Origin: an uncultured Megasphaera sp.
GTDB lineage: Bacteria > Bacillota > Negativicutes > Veillonellales > Megasphaeraceae
NCBI GenBank assembly: GCA_900554215.1
Contig: USGG01000043.1
Span: 1 to 16,527, forward strand
Direction: 5' to 3'
DNA length: 16,527 nucleotides
Every line of letters starts with the position of its first letter. The stretch's first letter is position 1. Made by a program: the position numbers and the translations under genes. Below, one piece after another: positions 14,944-16,527 of this stretch. The notes under the pieces were generated by a model. It saw only the letters and a list, made by a program, of their open reading frames with translations. It was not told where the DNA came from and ran no database searches.

Positions 14944-15483
14944 TTATTTTATTTGGCCAAAAATGTACTCGGTCACTTCCTGTCCCATGCCGTCGCCCTG
15001 ACGGTACATATACATGACGTGCCAAATTTGACCGTTATCTTCAAAGAAGAGACTCTGTACGACGAGATCGGATACTTGCCCGTTCAGGGGTTCGCGGTAC
15101 GTATACGCCCCTTTTACGGCAGGTCTTCCGCCGGCTGTCGTCGGAGTGATCTTCGTTTGCAGATCTGAAATATCCGGCGTCTGTTCCAGCATGGCCACGT
15201 CGCGCTCGGCTGCCATCTGCGGCGTCATTTCACCGGCAGGCTCCGACATAACGATCAAATTCAGGTGCTTGTCGTTGTTGACATACATCATGGCGCCGCC
15301 GCCCTGTCGCCTGACATGGGCTAAATCAAAGGGACTCAGGAGATATACTTCCGAATCGCCGGCTTTCAGCTGGGCGTATCCAAAGCTGTATTCCTCCATC
15401 ATCGTAGCGCCGCCGCAGCCGGCCAGAAGCATTGCCGCCGCCGTTATCGCTGCAACAGATAAGGTTTTCCATCGTTTCATCAT
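14944..15483 (-). CDS. Small lipoprotein of unknown function
   Basis: I do not recognise a defined family. The 179-aa product starts with a basic stretch (MMKRWK), a hydrophobic segment (8-21) and a lipobox LLAGC, with C23 as the expected lipidated residue. It would therefore be exported by Sec, processed by signal peptidase II and anchored to the membrane. The mature part of about 157 residues is mixed alpha/beta in appearance and without transmembrane segments. Its length and a C-terminal SLFFEDNGQIWHVMYMYR stretch loosely recall PsbP/LpqN-like lipoproteins, but that is a guess. There are two tandem ATGs; the AGGTGG site stands 4 nt from the first and 7 nt from the second (15480). It leads the transcript to ackA. 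Confidence 0.85.
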   Translation of the reverse strand: MMKRWKTLSVAAITAAAMLLAGCGGATMMEEYSFGYAQLKAGDSEVYLLSPFDLAHVRRQGGGAMMYVNNDKHLNLIVMSEPAGEMTPQMAAERDVAMLEQTPDISDLQTKITPTTAGGRPAVKGAYTYREPLNGQVSDLVVQSLFFEDNGQIWHVMYMYRQGDGMGQEVTEYIFGQIK

Positions 15484-15521
15484 ACAACCACCTAATTTTA
15501 TGCTTTCTCCAGACTACGTTC

Positions 15522-15530
15522 ATTATAGCA
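15522..15530 (-). promoter_or_regulatory. Extended -10 promoter of the lipoprotein–ackA unit
   Basis: A perfect extended -10 element TGcTATAAT lies on the minus strand (15530-15522). The hexamer 17 nt upstream is TTTTTA, a poor -35, which is usual for extended -10 promoters. The predicted start is near 15515, about 32 nt before the lipoprotein ATG. Confidence 0.7.
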
Positions 15531-15632
15531 TATTCCGCTTTTGATAAAAAGGGAAATATGAGGACAATCATGAATTCCTGTCATGCCTTTTATACAAGCA
15601 TATTAGCCATATTATTCTACTCTATTTTTTAT

Positions 15633-15661
15633 TTCAATCACCCTTCATAGTAGTATATAAT
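15633..15661 (+). promoter_or_regulatory. Promoter of tmcAL
   Basis: A perfect TATAAT (15656-15661) on the plus strand is preceded at 17 nt by a weak -35 (TTCAAT, 15633-15638). The predicted start is near 15668, giving a leader of about 37 nt with the AAAGGAG ribosome site. The whole 15531-15704 stretch is AT-rich compared with the flanking genes. Confidence 0.6.
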
Positions 15662-15704
15662 AAACAATACATTAAAGTTCAAATGTCAGATAAAGGAGAC
15701 TATC

Positions 15705-16527
15705 ATGAACCGCATTGCCGTCATTGCAGAATACAATCCCTTTCACAACGGCCATCACTACATGCTTCGCGTCCTGCGCAGCCGTTTCGGCAGCAGCGCG
15801 CCGATCGTCGTCGTCATGAGCGGCTCTTTCGTCCAGCGCGGCGAGCCGGCCTTGTTCGATAAATGGACCCGCGCGTCCTGGGCTTTAGACGGCGGCGCCG
15901 ACTGCGTCGTCGAGCTGCCGGCCCTCTACGCCTTGTCCAGCGCCGAAGGCTTTGCCTGCGGCGCCGTCCGGCTGGCTGCCCGCCTTGGCTGTACCCATCT
16001 GTCCTGCGGCGTAGAAAACGGGACAGCCGACGATTTTCATCGTCTTGCCCAGGCGTCCCTTGCAGCCCTCGGCGATTTCCGCCCTGGGCAAACGGGATTG
16101 ACCTACGGCCAGTACGTCAGCCAGGCCACGGCCGGGAAGACTACACCGGAAACGGCGGCGCTGCTCGGCGAGCCGAACGCCCTGCTGGCCCTGGAATACG
16201 TCAAAGCGATTCATCGCTACGCGCCGTCTCTGGAATTCGTCCCCATTCGCCGTCAAGGAAAACATGATGGAGCAGACTTAACCGGACCCTTTGCCAGCGC
16301 CTCGGCGATTCGCCGCGAGCTGCAGTCCGGCTGCATTGAAGATGCTGCGCCATATCTTCCGGCCAAAGAGCTGGCCGAAATAGGCTTCCTCCTTTCTCAG
16401 GGCCGGTATGCCGATTACAGCCGCTACGGCGACTGCATCCTGTACCGCAGCCGCCTTCTCTCGCCGCAGGAACTACTCTCCTTGCCGGCCTTTTCGGAGG
16501 GTCTGGAAAACCGCTGGCATCGCTGCC
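15705..16527 (+). CDS. tmcAL: tRNA(Met) cytidine acetate ligase TmcAL (3' end outside window)
   Basis: TmcAL (YlbM family) activates acetate with ATP and acetylates the wobble C34 of elongator tRNA-Met, making N4-acetylcytidine, which guards AUG/AUA decoding. The gene is open from the ATG at 15705 to the window end, 274 codons without a stop. Family members run about 380-420 aa, so roughly two thirds are present. It shows the nucleotidyltransferase-like motif IAEYNPFHNGHHYML (7-21) with H14 and H17, the conserved MSGSFVQRGEPALFDKWTRA (38-57), GEPNALLALEYVKA (155-168) and FASASAIRREL near 196-206. AAAGGAG stands 6 nt upstream of the ATG. It is divergent from the lipoprotein–ackA unit. Confidence 0.95.
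   Translation, partial: MNRIAVIAEYNPFHNGHHYMLRVLRSRFGSSAPIVVVMSGSFVQRGEPALFDKWTRASWALDGGADCVVELPALYALSSAEGFACGAVRLAARLGCTHLSCGVENGTADDFHRLAQASLAALGDFRPGQTGLTYGQYVSQATAGKTTPETAALLGEPNALLALEYVKAIHRYAPSLEFVPIRRQGKHDGADLTGPFASASAIRRELQSGCIEDAAPYLPAKELAEIGFLLSQGRYADYSRYGDCILYRSRLLSPQELLSLPAFSEGLENRWHRC

Noticed and set aside
15541..15600. Possible operator palindrome around a GAATTC in the divergent promoter region
   Set aside because: Beyond the central hexamer the flanks match only partially, so no convincing operator can be defined by eye.
15863..16267. Open frames on both strands inside the right-edge gene
   Set aside because: The frame starting at 15705 encodes a clear TmcAL without stops to the window end. 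The others overlap it and have low-complexity arginine-rich or unrelated products.

Overview
The window is a dense stretch of core bacterial chromosome with 17 protein genes. Sixteen run on the minus strand and one, at the right edge, runs on the plus strand and is cut by the window end. Gene order and protein sequences point to a low-to-mid GC Firmicute-type organism. The combination of a Bacillus-like radA–yacL–ispD/F–gltX–cysS–mrnC–rlmB–rae1–sigH order, moderate GC, an ispD-ispF fusion and an acetate kinase gene suggests a Negativicute such as Megasphaera or a relative. This taxonomic guess is inference, not proven by the sequence. I see no tRNA, rRNA, CRISPR array, insertion sequence or prophage gene.

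Layout, read in the direction of minus-strand transcription (high to low coordinates). A divergent intergenic region (15484-15704) separates the plus-strand tmcAL gene (tRNA-Met cytidine acetate ligase, partial) from a small lipoprotein gene and ackA (acetate kinase). A long hairpin terminator (13592-13652) ends that unit. Next comes a HAD phosphatase–radA pair, a 173-nt AT-rich gap, then yacL (membrane PIN/TRAM protein), a fused ispDF and gltX. Just past the gltX stop lies a near-consensus promoter and a cysteine T-box leader with terminator. These precede cysS, mrnC, rlmB, rae1 (yacP) and sigH, which are packed with overlaps or gaps of at most 12 nt. A second promoter lies in the 3' end of sigH and drives secG, which is followed by an intrinsic terminator, then rnr and smpB. 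Two small hairpins sit between smpB and the left edge.

How the genes fit together. The central block serves translation and RNA quality control: two aminoacyl-tRNA synthetases, 23S rRNA maturation (MrnC) and methylation (RlmB), ribosome-associated mRNA cleavage (Rae1), 3'-5' RNA decay (RNase R) and trans-translation (SmpB). The T-box makes the whole cysS–sigH run potentially responsive to uncharged tRNA-Cys. TmcAL consumes acetate and ATP, and its divergent neighbour AckA interconverts acetate and acetyl phosphate, a possible metabolic link. Compared with the Bacillus order, disA (between radA and yacL) and cysE (between gltX and cysS) are missing, and the secG–rnr–smpB block directly follows sigH.

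I do not find a convincing novel system here. The most useful second looks are the T-box-led operon reaching sigH, the tmcAL/lipoprotein/ackA arrangement, and the lysine-rich RNase R tail directly upstream of smpB.
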